DNA from: Mucilaginibacter lacusdianchii | Lineage (GTDB): Bacteria > Bacteroidota > Bacteroidia > Sphingobacteriales > Sphingobacteriaceae | Assembly: GCF_009770985.1 (NCBI RefSeq) | Contig: NZ_WSRW01000003.1 | Span: 1,022,908 to 1,086,907 of the forward strand | Length of the DNA stretch: 64,000 bases | Direction: 5' to 3' | The notes under the pieces: model-generated | Seen by the model: only the letters and a program-made list of their open reading frames with translations | What the model was told of the DNA's origin: nothing | Database searches by the model: none | Translations under genes and position numbers: made by a program | Shown here: positions 53,521 to 61,315 of the stretch, in pieces | Layout of the letters: every line of letters starts with the position of its first letter | Position numbering within the stretch: the first letter of the stretch is position 1

Positions 53521-55257
53521 TTACACACCTAAGTCGCGCATAATGGCGTCTACTTTGGCATCCAGTTGCTGGTCAGTTTCCTGGTATGCTTCTTTGCTGG
53601 CCAGTTTGCCGTTTACACTACAGTAAAATTTAATTTTAGGTTCTGTGCCTGATGGACGGGCAGAGATAATGCTGCCATCTTCGGTAATAAATTGTAGAAC
53701 GTCCGATTTAGGCAGTTCAATTGGTTTTGTGGTGTTGGTGTTCAAGTCAGTTTCCTGGCGTAATTCGTAATCTTTTAATGCGATCACTTTTGAACCACCT
53801 AATGTAGCCGGCGGATTAGTACGATATTTTTCCATCATCGCCTTTATCTCCTCTGCACCAGTTTTACCTTTCTTAGTAATGGAAATTAGCTTTTCTTTAT
53901 AGAAGCCGTATTGCAAATAGGTGTCAATCAGTGCTTCAAATAGGCTAGTACCTTTGTCTTTGTAAAAAGCTGTCATCTCTGCAATAAACGCGCTTGACAC
54001 TACAGCATCCTTGTCTCTTACAAACTCGCCAATTAAATAACCATAGCTTTCCTCGCCGCCACCAATAAAAGTTTGCTTGCCTTCAAAGCTGGTCATCAGT
54101 TCACCTATGTATTTGAAACCAGTAAGGGTGTTGTAGCATTTTACGCCTTTTTCGGCAGCTATGGCATCAATTAAGTATGAGGTTACGATAGTTTTTACAA
54201 TATATTCGTTACCAGTTAATTTGCCTTTTTCCTGCCATGCGGTAAGCAAGTAATTAATTAATAAGCTTCCGGTTTGGTTACCGTTAAATAATATGAATTC
54301 GCCTTGTGTGTTTTTAGCAGCAATGCCCACGCGGTCAGCGTCAGGATCGGTGGCTAGTACCAAATCAGCATCTAACTCCTGTGCTTTCTTTAAAGCAAGC
54401 GTTAACGCTTCTTTTTCTTCAGGATTAGGATATACAACCGTTGGGAAGTTACCGTCAGGCTTAGTTTGCTCATCAACCAAAATTACGTTTTCAAATCCAA
54501 AACGTTCCAGTGCTTTTGGAACTAACGTGATACCAGTACCATGTATTGGCGAATAAACAACTTTCAAATCTTTTTGACGCTGAATAGCTTCAGGTGATAC
54601 GGATAATTGAGTGATTTTATCCAGATAAAGTTCGTCGATAGATTCGCCGATCATCTCAATATTCGCTTCATTGCGTTCAAACTTCACCTCATCTATGCTT
54701 TTGATAGCGGCCACTTCATTCATTACATCGCTATCTGCCGGAGATACAAATTGTCCGCCATCAGCACCGTAAGCTTTATAGCCATTATACTCTTTTGGAT
54801 TGTGAGATGCTGTTAACATCACACCGCTTTTGCAACCTAACTGACGTACGGCAAAAGATAACTCTGGTGTAGGGCGCAATGCGCTAAAAAAATAAACGTA
54901 AATTCCGTTTGCAGAAAATACGTCGGCTGTAATGCCGGCTAAAACATCTGAATTGTTACGGCTGTCATGTGCAATAGCAACTTTAATTTGTTCGCCAGGA
55001 TAAGTCTTTTTCAAGTAGTTAGCTAAACCCTGAGTAGCTGAGCCTATAGTATATTTGTTAATGCGGTTAGATCCGGGCCCCATAATGCCACGTAAACCAC
55101 CGGTTCCAAACTCAAGGTTTTTATAAAAAGAGTCGGTTAATTCTGTATTGGCTTTTTCATCAAGCAACTTCTGAATCTGTTGCTTAACATCAGCGTCATA
55201 ACTTCCTTGAAGCCATGTATTTACTTTTTCAAGAACGATAGGGTCTAAATCCTGCAT
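53521..55257 (-). CDS. phosphoglucomutase/phosphomannomutase
   Basis: A 578-residue alpha-D-phosphohexomutase. The N-terminal domain has GTGGLRGIMGPGSNRIN (about 51-67). The phosphoserine is Ser151 in LTASHNPKEYNGYK. The Mg-binding loop is DPDADRVG in the middle domain, the sugar-binding loop is GGGEESYGY near 400, and the C-terminal phosphate loop is SARPSGTEPKIKFY. It interconverts hexose 1- and 6-phosphates (glucose or mannose), feeding glycogen, envelope sugars and glycolysis. It stands alone. The length fits the long phosphoglucomutase type 2/PMM group (about 570-580). Confidence 0.95.
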   Translation of the reverse strand: MQDLDPIVLEKVNTWLQGSYDADVKQQIQKLLDEKANTELTDSFYKNLEFGTGGLRGIMGPGSNRINKYTIGSATQGLANYLKKTYPGEQIKVAIAHDSRNNSDVLAGITADVFSANGIYVYFFSALRPTPELSFAVRQLGCKSGVMLTASHNPKEYNGYKAYGADGGQFVSPADSDVMNEVAAIKSIDEVKFERNEANIEMIGESIDELYLDKITQLSVSPEAIQRQKDLKVVYSPIHGTGITLVPKALERFGFENVILVDEQTKPDGNFPTVVYPNPEEKEALTLALKKAQELDADLVLATDPDADRVGIAAKNTQGEFILFNGNQTGSLLINYLLTAWQEKGKLTGNEYIVKTIVTSYLIDAIAAEKGVKCYNTLTGFKYIGELMTSFEGKQTFIGGGEESYGYLIGEFVRDKDAVVSSAFIAEMTAFYKDKGTSLFEALIDTYLQYGFYKEKLISITKKGKTGAEEIKAMMEKYRTNPPATLGGSKVIALKDYELRQETDLNTNTTKPIELPKSDVLQFITEDGSIISARPSGTEPKIKFYCSVNGKLASKEAYQETDQQLDAKVDAIMRDLGV

Positions 55258-55613
55258 AGGTAATCAAATGTTAAAGTGAATTGTAAGCGTTTGTATGCCT
55301 TCAAATATGATAAATAAAAATGTTATGGCAATGGTAAGGGCCAATAAAGTGCACTTTGCCTAAATGAAATTGATAATCTTGTAAGCTAAAAGTGTTTAAA
55401 TATATACAAGCTTTGTTACAAGTTTACTTACATACACTGTGTTAAAGCGGTAAAACAACAAGTTTTAATTATGGTTTTTATTCGCTTCCAGTTTTTAGTG
55501 ATTTAACTATAACTATAACACATATGTCATAATGACAAAACTTTAACTGATGAGGGCTGTTGCTAACCATTATAAACATACGGTTATAAACTAAAATATA
55601 AAATCAACCCATT
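55258..55613. other. 356-bp divergent intergenic region
   Basis: Lies between the divergent mutase and alcohol dehydrogenase genes. It contains the 13-bp palindrome at 55525-55537. I see no RNA gene or reading frame. Confidence 0.5.
55525..55537. promoter_or_regulatory. TGTCAT-A-ATGACA palindrome
   Basis: A perfect 6-bp inverted repeat around one base, 77 bp before the alcohol dehydrogenase ATG. A possible operator for a dimeric regulator; no direct support. Confidence 0.3.
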
Positions 55614-56768
55614 ATGTTAGCAATGAACTATCGTGGGCCGTTCAGGGTCCGTGTTGATCAAAAACCATATCCCGAAATTTTGCATCCGAGTGATGCGATT
55701 GTTCGTGTAACCCGTTCCTGCATCTGCGGGTCGGATTTGCACCTATATCATGGACTTGTTCCCGATACCAGGGTGGGCACAACTTTTGGCCACGAATTTA
55801 TTGGTGTTGTAGAAGAAATTGGATCTTCTGTTACCAAAATTAAAGTAGGCGACAATGTGCTGGTTCCGTTTAATATCGCTTGTGGACAATGTGCGTTTTG
55901 TAAACAAGAGTTATACGGCAACTGTCATGAATCTAACCCGCAAGCAACAGCTGTAGGTGGTATTTTTGGTTACTCGCATACGGCAGGTGGCTTTGACGGT
56001 GGTCAGGCCGAATATGTTCGAGTACCTTATGCAGATGTTGGCCCTACCGTTATTCCACCAGATATGGATCCAGATGATGCAGTTCTGCTGACCGACGTAG
56101 TACCCACTGGTTACCAGGCTGCCGAAATGGGCGGTATCAAAAAAGGTGATACTGTAGTGGTATTTGGCGCCGGGCCTGTTGGTATTATGGCCGCAAAATG
56201 TTCATGGCTATTTGGTGCGGGTCGGGTAATTATTATTGACCATTTGGAATACAGGTTGGAGTTTGCCCGTAACTACGCGCAGTGCGAGGCTTACAATTTT
56301 AAATCTTTGGAAGATCCGGTATTGTTTATCAAAAAAACCACTGATTGGTTTGGTGCCGACGTTTGTATTGACGCTGTAGGCGGCGATGCTGCGGGCAGTG
56401 CCATGCAAACTATAACAGGGCGAAAATTGATGTTACAGGCTGGTTCTGCTACTGCTTTGCATTGGGCAATAAATTCAGTAAAAAAAGGTGGTATCGTTTC
56501 TATTGTAGGCGTTTATGGCCCTACCGATAATTTGGTACCTATAGGTAACGTGTTGAACAAAGGGTTAACAATTCGAGCTAATCAAGCATCTGTAAAACGG
56601 TTGTTGCCAAGATTAATAGAACACATACAAGCCGGACGTTTGGACCCGAAAGCGATCATTACGCACAGAGTGCCACTAGAGGAAGCTGCAGATGCTTATC
56701 ACATCTTTTCTGCAAAGCTTGATAATTGCATTAAACCAATTTTAATACCGCCATCAGCCAGAGTTTAA
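55614..56768 (+). CDS. zinc-dependent alcohol dehydrogenase (FdhA-like)
   Basis: A 384-residue medium-chain dehydrogenase. The catalytic zinc ligands are Cys38 (CICGSDLHLY) and His60-Glu61 (FGHEF); the structural zinc is held by Cys90, 93, 96 and 104 (ACGQCAFC...GNC). The Rossmann motif VFGAGPVGIMAA lies near 180. The 40-residue insert around AVGGDAAGSAM and the C-terminal region fit the glutathione-independent formaldehyde dehydrogenase-like subgroup. It oxidises an alcohol or aldehyde with NAD+; the substrate is not known. A small membrane-tail protein gene starts 15 bp after its stop with a strong GGAGG. Confidence 0.93.
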   Translation: MLAMNYRGPFRVRVDQKPYPEILHPSDAIVRVTRSCICGSDLHLYHGLVPDTRVGTTFGHEFIGVVEEIGSSVTKIKVGDNVLVPFNIACGQCAFCKQELYGNCHESNPQATAVGGIFGYSHTAGGFDGGQAEYVRVPYADVGPTVIPPDMDPDDAVLLTDVVPTGYQAAEMGGIKKGDTVVVFGAGPVGIMAAKCSWLFGAGRVIIIDHLEYRLEFARNYAQCEAYNFKSLEDPVLFIKKTTDWFGADVCIDAVGGDAAGSAMQTITGRKLMLQAGSATALHWAINSVKKGGIVSIVGVYGPTDNLVPIGNVLNKGLTIRANQASVKRLLPRLIEHIQAGRLDPKAIITHRVPLEEAADAYHIFSAKLDNCIKPILIPPSARV

Positions 56769-56783
56769 AAGGAGGAACTAATT

Positions 56784-57263
56784 ATGGAAAATACACCGAA
56801 TGATTATTCACATATTAAAGGCTGGGGCGTTGATGCCGACCCAACCAATGAACCTACGCACCCAATGAAAAAATATACGGGTGACGATCATAACCGCATT
56901 AATTGGGTACGCCCGGCACAACAACCAGCTACTGTGGAAATATTGCATTCAAACGAACGGCCAAATTTAACAGCCGTGTTTGGTACCGTTGCGCCGCCAT
57001 CCGGTCTCAGTGGAGCTATCAGGCGATTTGCTTTTAAGTACAGCGAATCTAGCTATGGCCACTGGCTGCCATTGTTACTGGCAGATCGGGTAAATGTAGT
57101 TGAAGGCATTGTAGATGATTTAAAGAAAGGTCATATACCAAACATCTTCGCCGAAAAAGGTTGGAAAGCAGAACTGAAGCATAACCCCAAAGGCCTTACG
57201 GAAAAGGTTTTCATAACGGCATTTATAGCTGCCGCAGTGGTAACCTGGATTCGTAAAAAGTAG
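56784..57263 (+). CDS. uncharacterised tail-anchored protein, partner of the alcohol dehydrogenase
   Basis: A 159-residue protein: polar N-terminus with HIKGWGVDADPTNEPTHPMK, a middle part with FGTVAPPSGLSGAIRRFAFKYSES and HWLPLLLADRVNVVEG, and a C-terminal hydrophobic segment (about 140-155) before a basic RKK end, as in a tail-anchored protein. No domain name is recognised. It begins 15 bp after the dehydrogenase stop with AGGAGG just before it, unusually strong for this genome, and a terminator follows. It is probably co-expressed with the dehydrogenase. Confidence 0.75.
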   Translation: MENTPNDYSHIKGWGVDADPTNEPTHPMKKYTGDDHNRINWVRPAQQPATVEILHSNERPNLTAVFGTVAPPSGLSGAIRRFAFKYSESSYGHWLPLLLADRVNVVEGIVDDLKKGHIPNIFAEKGWKAELKHNPKGLTEKVFITAFIAAAVVTWIRKK

Positions 57264-57272
57264 ATGATGATG

Positions 57273-57309
57273 AACCGGCTAAGTAATTAAAAACTTAGCC
57301 GGTTTTGTT
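57273..57309 (+). terminator. terminator of the dehydrogenase operon
   Basis: A 12-bp perfect stem (AACCGGCTAAGT, 57273-57284, with 57293-57304) followed by TTTTGTTTT, 10 bp after the stop codon. It may also serve the convergent CAP gene. Confidence 0.9.
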
Positions 57310-57323
57310 TTTGCACCGCTTAC

Positions 57324-57911
57324 TTACTCGTGCTCACTGTTACCGGACACTTTTTTAATAATCATGCGCCCACTTTTGATCATCCGTTTTTCATAATCCG
57401 AAAACGGTTCTCGTCCGCCAAAATCCTGCACCCAATAGGTTTTGTATTTGGCAACCCCCACTTCTCTAAATTGCGGATTCATCAAATTTTTACAATGTCC
57501 TACGCTTTTAAACCATCCGTTTGATACCTCGGCAATACTTTTTTGCCCACGGGCAATATTTTCGCCAACAACAAAGCTTTTGTAACCATCATATTTGTAA
57601 CCCGCCTGCATGATACGGTCGCCCATGGTACGTCCGTCCTGACTGTCGTGGTTAAAATAGTTTTTCTTGGCCATATCGCGAGCGTGGCCCACAGCCGCCT
57701 TCTCTAAATCCTCATTCCATACCAGCGGCGGCGCGGGTGGCATAACGGTAGTGCCGCATTTGCAGCCCTGCTGTCTTACTTGATTGATGCGAGCTAAAAA
57801 CTCATTCCTAAAATTATCAGCCGCAGTATCCGGTTGTTTGCCTGAAATGCAAGCTGCACCTAAAAACAACATACAACACAAAATCCAATGCTTCATCACT
57901 AACTTTTCCAA
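57324..57911 (-). CDS. CAP/SCP (PR-1-like) domain lipoprotein
   Basis: A 195-residue protein with an N-terminal hydrophobic segment ending in AACISGK, a possible lipobox (the ATG six codons in, at 57896, is an alternative start). The CAP domain occupies about 33-170: FLARINQVRQQGCKCG, LVWNEDLEKAAVGHARDM, YFNHDSQDGRTMGDRIMQAGY, GENIARGQKSIAEVSNGWFKS and GHCKNLMNPQFREVGVAK carry the conserved His/Glu cavity residues (H76-like and E-N motif). CAP proteins of bacteria are secreted, of unknown function, sometimes lipid-binding or proteolysis-related. Confidence 0.92.
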   Translation of the reverse strand: MEKLVMKHWILCCMLFLGAACISGKQPDTAADNFRNEFLARINQVRQQGCKCGTTVMPPAPPLVWNEDLEKAAVGHARDMAKKNYFNHDSQDGRTMGDRIMQAGYKYDGYKSFVVGENIARGQKSIAEVSNGWFKSVGHCKNLMNPQFREVGVAKYKTYWVQDFGGREPFSDYEKRMIKSGRMIIKKVSGNSEHE

Positions 57912-58054
57912 TTTAACATTCGACTTTTTTTACTAGCAATTGTTTAACTGCCAAGCACATTTAAATAATTTATTACTACTGGTAACAATTTTTTGAAACA
58001 AGGTGCCATCTACTAACGTAGTACTATACGTATTTATATAAACATCTATCACCC

Positions 58055-58258
58055 ATGATTGCATTTCTTATTGTTGGCCTAATTGTTATAGCTTTAATTA
58101 CCATCTATTATGGCAAACAGCAGCATAACGTAAGTAACATTCTAGCTAAAAATAAAAACGTAAAACCGTTATTGAAGCAAAAAGCTGCCGAATTGGCAAC
58201 CGTACGTGCACAAAGAAATGCTGTAAACGGCTTGCCGCAAAGAAACGTTTTGCGTTAA
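58055..58258 (+). CDS. small single-pass membrane protein
   Basis: A 67-residue protein with one N-terminal membrane helix (about 2-18) and a basic, helical cytoplasmic tail rich in Lys, Ala and Gln. No family recognised. It is followed after 75 bp by an HTH gene on the same strand. The regular codon structure and the helix support it as real. Confidence 0.55.
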   Translation: MIAFLIVGLIVIALITIYYGKQQHNVSNILAKNKNVKPLLKQKAAELATVRAQRNAVNGLPQRNVLR

Positions 58259-58333
58259 GCGCGCATACTATTAATTACGCCTTGTTTGTTTTCTGCTGAT
58301 AATAATTATTATTGCAGAAAATTAGTACTGGCT

Positions 58334-58696
58334 ATGACTGACGATGCGGTAATAAAAAGGCTGAAAGTTATTGTGAAAGAGCATGGCGGTCAGCTGGGCT
58401 TAGCAAAAGCCATTGAGGTAGATCAGGGATTTATCAGCAAGGTTATCAACCGCAAGCAAGAAATTAGTTATTATTTGATCAGAAGACTTTGTTTTCAGCT
58501 CAAGTACTCGCCCGAATGGCTTATTTTGGGCACAGGCGACCGCAAAATCAACAAGTCAGAATCTCCTAAGCTGATTACCGAAATACAAATGCTACGTACC
58601 GAGGTAGATATTTTGCATGCCCGAATGCGTGCCTATGAAATTCAGCTAAATGAATTGCGCGAGCAAACCAATGTAAACCCGCAGCAAGCCGGGTAA
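58334..58696 (+). CDS. HTH (XRE/CI-like) regulator with C-terminal coiled coil
   Basis: The frame opens at 58286, but the ATG at 58334 gives a natural 120-residue start (MTDDAVIKRLKVIVKEHGG). A helix-turn-helix of the phage-repressor/Xre type occupies residues about 4-66 (LGLAKAIEVDQGFISKVINRKQEISYYLIRRLC; then SPEWLILGTG). Residues 80-118 form a coiled coil (ITEIQMLRTEVDILHARMRAYEIQLNEL). Its target is not known; it precedes the NdpA-like gene by 60 bp on the same strand. Confidence 0.8.
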   Translation: MTDDAVIKRLKVIVKEHGGQLGLAKAIEVDQGFISKVINRKQEISYYLIRRLCFQLKYSPEWLILGTGDRKINKSESPKLITEIQMLRTEVDILHARMRAYEIQLNELREQTNVNPQQAG

Positions 58697-58755
58697 ATAA
58701 AGCTCACCTCCTCTCCTTTGCCACGCAAAATATTCGTTTATTTGCGGGCTTAATT

Positions 58756-59811
58756 ATGGTAACTTTTTTCGAGTCTTCGCTCAACACAATATCTGTACAT
58801 CATGTAGGTAATTCGTCGCAAAACGAAATGTATGCCCTTTCTGATGCCCCTATCACCTTAAAAGATGAAATCATCCCAAAGCTGCTGATGCAGTATTTTT
58901 TGACGCCGTTTGAAAAAACTAACGAGGTGTACCACCTGATGCACTCAAGTGGCGATATAAACCTGAACGAGATATTTCATTTTTGTACTGAAGTTTTTGA
59001 AGATGAGAACCGCTTTCATGAAGTATCGCAGCAAATAGCTAAGTATTTGTATGGGATATCCAATCATCCTAAAATCAAACCGGGCGAAGTGTATGTAGCT
59101 TTTTTTAGCGCTGTACAGTTAGAAGGCGAAGCGGTTGATGCCATTGGTATTTTTAAATCGGAAACAAAAGAAACCTTCTTGAAAGTCTATCCACAGGAGG
59201 GCGGCTTTGGCCTGGATTATGAGGAAAATGCTATCAACATTAACAAACTGGATAAAGGTTGCCTGATACTTAACACCCAAAAAGAGGAAGGGTATAAAGT
59301 AGTGGTAATAGACCAAACCAACCGTAGCCAGGAAGCGGTATATTGGAAAGATGAATTTTTACAACTGAAAATTCGGAATGACAACTTTAATCAAACCAAC
59401 AATACTTTAAGTATATACAAAAATTTTGTTACTCAAAAGTTGGATGACGAATTTGATATGTCCAAGGCCGACAAAATAGATTTGCTTAACCGTTCCATGA
59501 AGTACTTCAAAGAAAAGGAAACTTTTGAAATTGACGAGTTTACGGGCGAGGTTTTGGGTAACGATCAGGCAATCGAGTCGTTTAAAAATTATAAGCAGCA
59601 GTACGAACAGGAATTTGAAACGGTTATTCCCGACTCATTTGAAATATCGGACAATGCTGTAAAGAAACAGGCTCGGGTATACAAAAGTGTACTGAAGCTT
59701 GATCGAAACTTTCATATCTATATACATGGCGACAAAGACTTAATAGAAAAAGGCTTTGACGATGCCAAAGCCATGAACTATTACAAGGTATATTTTAAAG
59801 AAGAACAATAG
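58756..59811 (+). CDS. nucleoid-associated protein NdpA-like
   Basis: A 351-residue soluble protein with the NA37/NdpA layout: MVTFFESSLNTISVHHVGN at the start, a middle stretch (VYVAFFSAVQLEGEAVDAIGIFKSE, residues about 114-138), and GCLILNTQKEEGYKVVVIDQ. Members associate with the nucleoid; their molecular role is poorly known. It is followed by a terminator-like hairpin that overlaps the next gene's start codon. Confidence 0.88.
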   Translation: MVTFFESSLNTISVHHVGNSSQNEMYALSDAPITLKDEIIPKLLMQYFLTPFEKTNEVYHLMHSSGDINLNEIFHFCTEVFEDENRFHEVSQQIAKYLYGISNHPKIKPGEVYVAFFSAVQLEGEAVDAIGIFKSETKETFLKVYPQEGGFGLDYEENAININKLDKGCLILNTQKEEGYKVVVIDQTNRSQEAVYWKDEFLQLKIRNDNFNQTNNTLSIYKNFVTQKLDDEFDMSKADKIDLLNRSMKYFKEKETFEIDEFTGEVLGNDQAIESFKNYKQQYEQEFETVIPDSFEISDNAVKKQARVYKSVLKLDRNFHIYIHGDKDLIEKGFDDAKAMNYYKVYFKEEQ

Positions 59812-59821
59812 CAAACAAAGC

Positions 59822-59858
59822 ATCCTGCATATACATTCATTAATATATGCAGGATCTT
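59822..59858 (+). terminator. hairpin overlapping the hydrolase start codon
   Basis: ATCCTGCATATA (59822-59833) pairs perfectly with TATATGCAGGAT (59844-59855), a 12-bp stem with a 10-base loop, followed by CTTTATTTTG. The ATG of the next gene is at 59847, inside the right arm. It can act as terminator of the NdpA-like gene and hide the start codon in read-through RNA. Confidence 0.65.
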
Positions 59859-60695
59859 TATTTTGACGTAAACGGCGTGCGGTTACATGCCCTACAAGAT
59901 GGAGACCCCAGTGGTGATACCATTGTCTTTTTACATGGGTTTCCGGAATTTAGCTACGCCTGGCATGATCAACTACCTTTCTTTGCTTCTAAAGGCTTTA
60001 ACGCCATAGCTCCTGATTTACGTGGATATAATCTAAGCAGTAAACCAAAAGGAACGCACGCTTATGTAATTGACCACATAGTAGCCGACGTAGTGGCCTT
60101 AATTAAACACTTAACGCCCAAGAAAGTGACACTAGTTGGCCACGATTGGGGCGGCGGTGTGGCCTGGACGCTAGCCCAGCAACATCCCGAACTGTTAAAC
60201 AAGCTTGTTATATTAAACATGCCGCATTTACAGGTAATGCTTAACAATCTGAAGCGTAGTCCTAAACAGATGTTTAAGAGCTGGTATGCCGCTTTCTTTC
60301 AATTACCCTTCATTCCGGAATGGCTTTGCCGGATGTTTGGCTTTCGCTTATTAAAAAACAGTTTACGCAAAACATCTAAACGAGGTACATTTAGCAAGCA
60401 AGATATGCAGCGATACCAGCAAGCATGGCAACAGCCTTATGCCCTCACGGCAATGATAAACTGGTACCGTGCTTTTAAACAAGACGCCGCAAAATCTTAC
60501 ACTCAAATTCATGTACCTACATTAATTATTTGGGGTAAAAAAGACACTACATTAAGTGTAGAAATGGCTAAGCAAAGTATTGACTTTTGCCTCAAGGGGA
60601 AATTAGTGCTACTTGATGACGCCACTCACTGGCTACATCATGAAAAGCCGAACGAAGTAAATCAGCTTATCTGGAGCTGTGCAAAAGCCAGATAA
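59847..60695 (+). CDS. alpha/beta hydrolase, epoxide-hydrolase/haloalkane-dehalogenase type
   Basis: A 282-residue alpha/beta hydrolase. The oxyanion motif is FLHGFPEF (29-36) and the nucleophile elbow is GHDWGGG (about 99-105), where Asp in place of Ser points to epoxide hydrolase or haloalkane dehalogenase chemistry. The cap domain spans about 130-220. The acid is probably Asp in TLIIWGKKDTTL and the base His in DATHWLHHEKP. No signal peptide, so it is cytoplasmic. Its ATG lies within a hairpin (59822-59855). Its stop overlaps by one base (TAATG) a possible start of the BLUF frame. Confidence 0.92.
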   Translation: MQDLYFDVNGVRLHALQDGDPSGDTIVFLHGFPEFSYAWHDQLPFFASKGFNAIAPDLRGYNLSSKPKGTHAYVIDHIVADVVALIKHLTPKKVTLVGHDWGGGVAWTLAQQHPELLNKLVILNMPHLQVMLNNLKRSPKQMFKSWYAAFFQLPFIPEWLCRMFGFRLLKNSLRKTSKRGTFSKQDMQRYQQAWQQPYALTAMINWYRAFKQDAAKSYTQIHVPTLIIWGKKDTTLSVEMAKQSIDFCLKGKLVLLDDATHWLHHEKPNEVNQLIWSCAKAR

Positions 60696-60814
60696 TGAAC
60701 TGTTATATAATTGCTTGCATTTTTACATCAACATATAACGCAGGTGATTTTCTTTTGTATCAAAGCTTTTTACGCTTAACTTTAACGTATACAAGACCTA
60801 ATGTCAATCGGCTT

Positions 60815-61270
60815 ATGATTTATAATGTTATATACATCAGTAAGGTCATGAACCTCATGCAGGAGGACGATTTAATAGCACTGCTAAAGCAATCAAGAGA
60901 TTGGAATAATGACCACGGTATAACCGGTATACTTGTTTATATAGAAGGACAACTTTCTACCCATACGGAAGGCCGGTTTATGCAATCATTAGAAGGGTCA
61001 CAATTTGAGGTGGAAAGAATTTTTGAAAAGATACAGCGCGACCAGCGTCATCATTGCTTAACAGTACTTAAGCATTCATTTATAGATAACCGGAATTTTG
61101 GCGAATGGCAGATGGGATTTGAATATATCAATTTACAAAAGCATCAAGAGCTAACAAGCTTTTTCACTTTAGATGATGAGATACTGAAAAGCGAAGAGTT
61201 TGAAGCTTCGGATGCAGCACTCAACTTTTTGAAAGCTTTTTATAGAGTAAATAAAAAGTCGGTTTTTTAA
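60815..61270 (+). CDS. BLUF-domain blue-light sensor
   Basis: A BLUF (FAD-binding blue-light) protein. The open frame starts at 60695 (TAATG overlap with the hydrolase stop), but the first 40 residues are outside the fold; the domain starts with IYNVIYISKV at the ATG at 60815 (151 residues). All photoactive residues are present: Tyr7 in VIYIS, Asn31 in WNNDHGITGILVY, Gln57 in RFMQSLEG, Trp98 and Met100 in FGEWQMGF. An insertion of about eight residues (QLSTHTEG) lies before the Gln strand. The C-terminus adds a helical cap of about 45 residues without an output domain. Blue light should rearrange the Gln-flavin hydrogen bonds; output partners are unknown. Confidence 0.9.
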   Translation: MIYNVIYISKVMNLMQEDDLIALLKQSRDWNNDHGITGILVYIEGQLSTHTEGRFMQSLEGSQFEVERIFEKIQRDQRHHCLTVLKHSFIDNRNFGEWQMGFEYINLQKHQELTSFFTLDDEILKSEEFEASDAALNFLKAFYRVNKKSVF

Positions 61271-61315
61271 ATTTAAATATACATAAGTTGCGATGTATGT
61301 ATCAGAGGTGGCCGT

